This document shows, piece by piece, positions 61,879-64,000 of a stretch of 64,000 bases of DNA. Below the pieces are notes generated by a model. It saw only the letters and a program-made list of their open reading frames with translations, had not been told where the DNA came from and did no database searches. Each line of letters opens with the position of its first letter. The first letter of the stretch is position 1. The stretch comes from an uncultured Clostridia bacterium (GTDB lineage Bacteria; Bacillota; Clostridia; Oscillospirales; Ruminococcaceae): NCBI GenBank assembly GCA_947166945.1, contig CAMVGH010000003.1, positions 16,046 through 80,045 on the forward strand. The letters run 5' to 3'. The translations under genes and the position numbers were made by a program.

Positions 61879-61904
61879 CATATTATGATTACGGAAATAA
61901 CCAA
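61879..61904 (-). promoter_or_regulatory. Shared-motif promoter of the Tad operon
   Basis: On the minus strand TTGGTTATTTCCG is followed by TAATCATAATATG, 48 bases before cpaB. It places the pilus operon in the same regulon as the adhesins and the DNA genes. Confidence 0.65.
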
Positions 61905-61914
61905 GCCCTCGGTT

Positions 61915-64000
61915 TCAATACACATTCTTTATAATGCCCTTTGCATTCTTGACCGTCAGTATGCTGTCAAGCTCCTCGTTGCTCGGTGATTTGTCGTTCA
62001 GGCGCGCGATCTTTACCAGAACAGGCTCCGCGCTCTTATAGTCATATCCTCGCGATGATTGGCAAACCAGCCAGCCTATCGGAGCTCTTGGGAACCATTT
62101 TGTCATATCACGGTCTTCATAACGCTCCTCACGGGCTATCTTACGGATAACTATCGCGGAATCATCGGGGCGAACCTGCCTTCCCGCAAACATCATACCC
62201 GAATTGGCTATGACCGATGACGGCATATCCGCGACCTTTTGAGTTATCGCGAAGATAAATAAGCCATATCCGGCTGCCTGATCGAGTATCTCTTCAAATT
62301 CAGACTGTCCGGGCAGTCCTATATTTCCGCCGCCTCCGGTCGTCGCATTATCGTTTCCTGTCAGTACCTTGTTTGCTTCTTCGATAAAAAGTACCGTTTC
62401 ATATTGACTCTTATCGATGAAGCCCTTTTCATAGCTCTTGGCGACTTTATAGAACCCGCTTGTTATCACACCGAAAATGAAATTGCTGAAGGTCGACTCA
62501 AGACCGGAAGACTCAAATACGGTCACATCGTCCTCTCCCACAAGCTCATCAACGCTCATACCGTCCTCATTTGAGAACAAACGGCGTTCTATCGAGAATT
62601 CTCTTGAAAAAGCCTGCAAACGGTCTAAAAGCCTCGCATAAGCGTCACGAGTATCGTTTCCTGCACGCCCTTTGGGGTTTGTAGGATCTTCAAGCGCCGC
62701 TTTTATTTTTGTCATACGGTCACATATCTTGTCAAAGGTAACATGACGCGACAGTTCCGGTACTTTCTCACGCCAGTCCTCTTTATCACAGGCGCGAAAC
62801 ACGCCCGCTTCCTCATAAAGAGCGTAAACCGTCTCGCCGACCATTTGTTTACCGCGCTCCAGAAGCCCGTAAGCACGGCAATAGATGTCGATTATTCCGT
62901 CGATCCATACCTGCGGCCAGATATTCTTCGGAATCTTCCACGGATTGAGATTTATAGGGTGAAAGTTTATGTTGCCCAAAGAGTAATACTTGAACCTCTC
63001 CGGCTCAACATATCTTGCAAGAACACGCCAGTCGGTCTTTGGATCCATACATACAAGACGCAGCCGTTTGCCCGTTGTTTTCCTGCGGACCTTTGAAAGT
63101 TCAGCCGCAAACCGTATCGCCGCTACTGTTTTCCCGCTTCTGGAAGCTCCGGCAAATATTCCGTGCATAAGTTCGGATTCATTGAGCCGATAATCAAATG
63201 GCGTACAGTATCCGTTATTGAACGAAAAGCGCTCGGCTGACAGGATCGTTCCCATATATATTTCGCCCTTCATCATTGACGGTACGGCAAATTTCGGTAT
63301 ATCATCCACATTGGCATAAATTCCGCCCTCCGATATACGAGGCAGATGAGTGAGCGCTGTCAGCTCACCCGGCAATAATACCGTTGCATACTTATATTCT
63401 TCGGCTCCCGCGACTATTTCTCGTGTAACATCGGACGAGAAAGCGGTAAACCGATATAACAAGTGATCCTGTTCGTTATCGTCAAGATCAAGCACCTGAA
63501 GTGGCTGTATCATAGCGTATTCGTTCTGCCATGTGGATTTTGCGGTAGTCATCGCTGTGGAAAGAGCATCAAGGTTCGGACAAGCTACATATACATAAGT
63601 GTACATAGCGCCCTCACCGCGCAGGGCTTTCTTTAGCCGCTGATTCTGAAATTCAAGCAGCTCCAGTATATCCTTGACCTGCTGATCTACCCACTGATAA
63701 GACTTTGAATAGCCTATAGACGGTCCGAGACCCATTGAAGACGATGTTCCTGCGGAAAAACCGCCTGTTGAACCTATGGATTTACCTTTGTTCCGTCCTT
63801 TGCTTGTCCCGCTGCTTGTACCGTTAGAGATAGACTTACTTGCGCCGGTACTGTCTGTCTTGCCGCTTGTCCGGCTCTCACTCGTACTGTCACTTGACGA
63901 CCTTCCGGTATTCGTTCCCGTGCTTGTCCCTTCGCTTACCGAACGACTGTGCGATACGCTGTCGGACAGCGACTTTGAGAAGCTTTCAGACGAGCTATTG
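61915..64000 (-). CDS. VirB4/HerA-like conjugation ATPase, 5' end outside the window
   Basis: The frame is open to the window edge, so at least 694 residues are present. An internal ATG at 63735 is not the start. The first 90 visible residues are a Ser/Thr/Gly-rich run. From there a helical region leads to the ATPase with Walker A GASRSGKT (196-203 from the internal Met), Walker B VLFIEEANKV near 450 and a final arginine-containing segment (ARLNDKSPSNE). VirB4-like ATPases drive DNA transfer or pilus assembly across the membrane. It is directly upstream of the Tad operon but separated from it by a shared-motif promoter. Confidence 0.8.
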   Translation of the reverse strand, partial: NSSSESFSKSLSDSVSHSRSVSEGTSTGTNTGRSSSDSTSESRTSGKTDSTGASKSISNGTSSGTSKGRNKGKSIGSTGGFSAGTSSSMGLGPSIGYSKSYQWVDQQVKDILELLEFQNQRLKKALRGEGAMYTYVYVACPNLDALSTAMTTAKSTWQNEYAMIQPLQVLDLDDNEQDHLLYRFTAFSSDVTREIVAGAEEYKYATVLLPGELTALTHLPRISEGGIYANVDDIPKFAVPSMMKGEIYMGTILSAERFSFNNGYCTPFDYRLNESELMHGIFAGASRSGKTVAAIRFAAELSKVRRKTTGKRLRLVCMDPKTDWRVLARYVEPERFKYYSLGNINFHPINLNPWKIPKNIWPQVWIDGIIDIYCRAYGLLERGKQMVGETVYALYEEAGVFRACDKEDWREKVPELSRHVTFDKICDRMTKIKAALEDPTNPKGRAGNDTRDAYARLLDRLQAFSREFSIERRLFSNEDGMSVDELVGEDDVTVFESSGLESTFSNFIFGVITSGFYKVAKSYEKGFIDKSQYETVLFIEEANKVLTGNDNATTGGGGNIGLPGQSEFEEILDQAAGYGLFIFAITQKVADMPSSVIANSGMMFAGRQVRPDDSAIVIRKIAREERYEDRDMTKWFPRAPIGWLVCQSSRGYDYKSAEPVLVKIARLNDKSPSNEELDSILTVKNAKGIIKNVY

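Noticed and set aside
1-64000. CRISPR array, tRNA, rRNA, insertion sequence or integrase
   Set aside because: No regularly spaced repeats, cloverleaf tRNA, rRNA segments or DDE/serine/tyrosine recombinase motifs were seen. The only transposase-like gene is the broken Rpn-family one.

Overview
The window looks like a low-to-mid GC Gram-positive anaerobe of the class Clostridia, most like Ruminococcus. The evidence is strong AGGAGG ribosome-binding sites, lipoproteins and surface proteins with Thr/Glu-rich stalks, an NPDTG-anchored Cna-B adhesin, and a Tad pilus cluster without a secretin. Species cannot be fixed from the sequence. The gene content suggests a large mobile or accessory element (integrative element or megaplasmid). 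It includes a VirB4/HerA-type ATPase, an SMC/SbcC-like ATPase, divergent SSB-like proteins, a DEDDh exonuclease, a possible annealing protein, a DnaD/RepA-like initiator and a phage-type ArpU-like regulator. No integrase, relaxase, tRNA, rRNA or CRISPR array was seen.

Layout. 0-2 kb: a MoxR-like AAA ATPase and a cut downstream gene. 2-6 kb: a lipoprotein, a leaderless C39-like cysteine protease, a small exported protein and an ECF sigma/anti-sigma pair. 6-12.3 kb: a 1983-residue thioester/Cna-B adhesin, divergent from a transglutaminase-like lipoprotein (12.5-13.8 kb). 14-18 kb: a frameshifted Rpn-family pseudogene, then a lipoprotein, a 796-residue secreted protein and a small membrane protein. 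18-25 kb: the ArpU-like regulator, the SMC-like ATPase, a tandem OB-fold protein, a three-gene acidic operon and a two-domain exported protein. 25-38 kb: an AT-rich cargo block with exported proteins, an orphan agrD with a decayed agrB, an ABC-transporter operon with two lipoproteins, and a complete agr quorum-sensing locus in the order A-C-B-D. 38-42 kb: a large secreted protein. 42-50.6 kb: DNA-metabolism genes, an extra prepilin peptidase, an AAA/PD-(D/E)XK protein and an SSB-like protein ending DDDDDTYPF. 50.7-53.5 kb: a DUF4143 ATPase and a replication-type HTH protein. 53.6-61.8 kb: a Tad operon (cpaB, tadZ, tadA, tadB, tadC, flp, tadV, two TadE/G-like genes). 61.9-64 kb: the VirB4-like ATPase with a Ser/Thr/Gly-rich N-terminal region that runs off the window.

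The most striking pattern is not a gene. A near-identical promoter block, consensus TTTTCGYTATCATAATAGG, often with TGTC about 10 bases upstream, precedes at least twelve transcription units on both strands, and a weaker copy precedes flp. These units cover the adhesins, the DNA-handling genes and the Tad operon. The agr, ABC, ECF and AAA/nuclease cargo genes lack it, and several of these instead have ordinary TTGNNN-17-TATAAT promoters. This suggests an element-wide regulon that links surface attachment, pilus assembly and DNA processing. The ArpU-like protein, whose own promoter is different and flanked by a 12-bp inverted repeat, and the ECF sigma factor are candidate regulators. This link is an inference.
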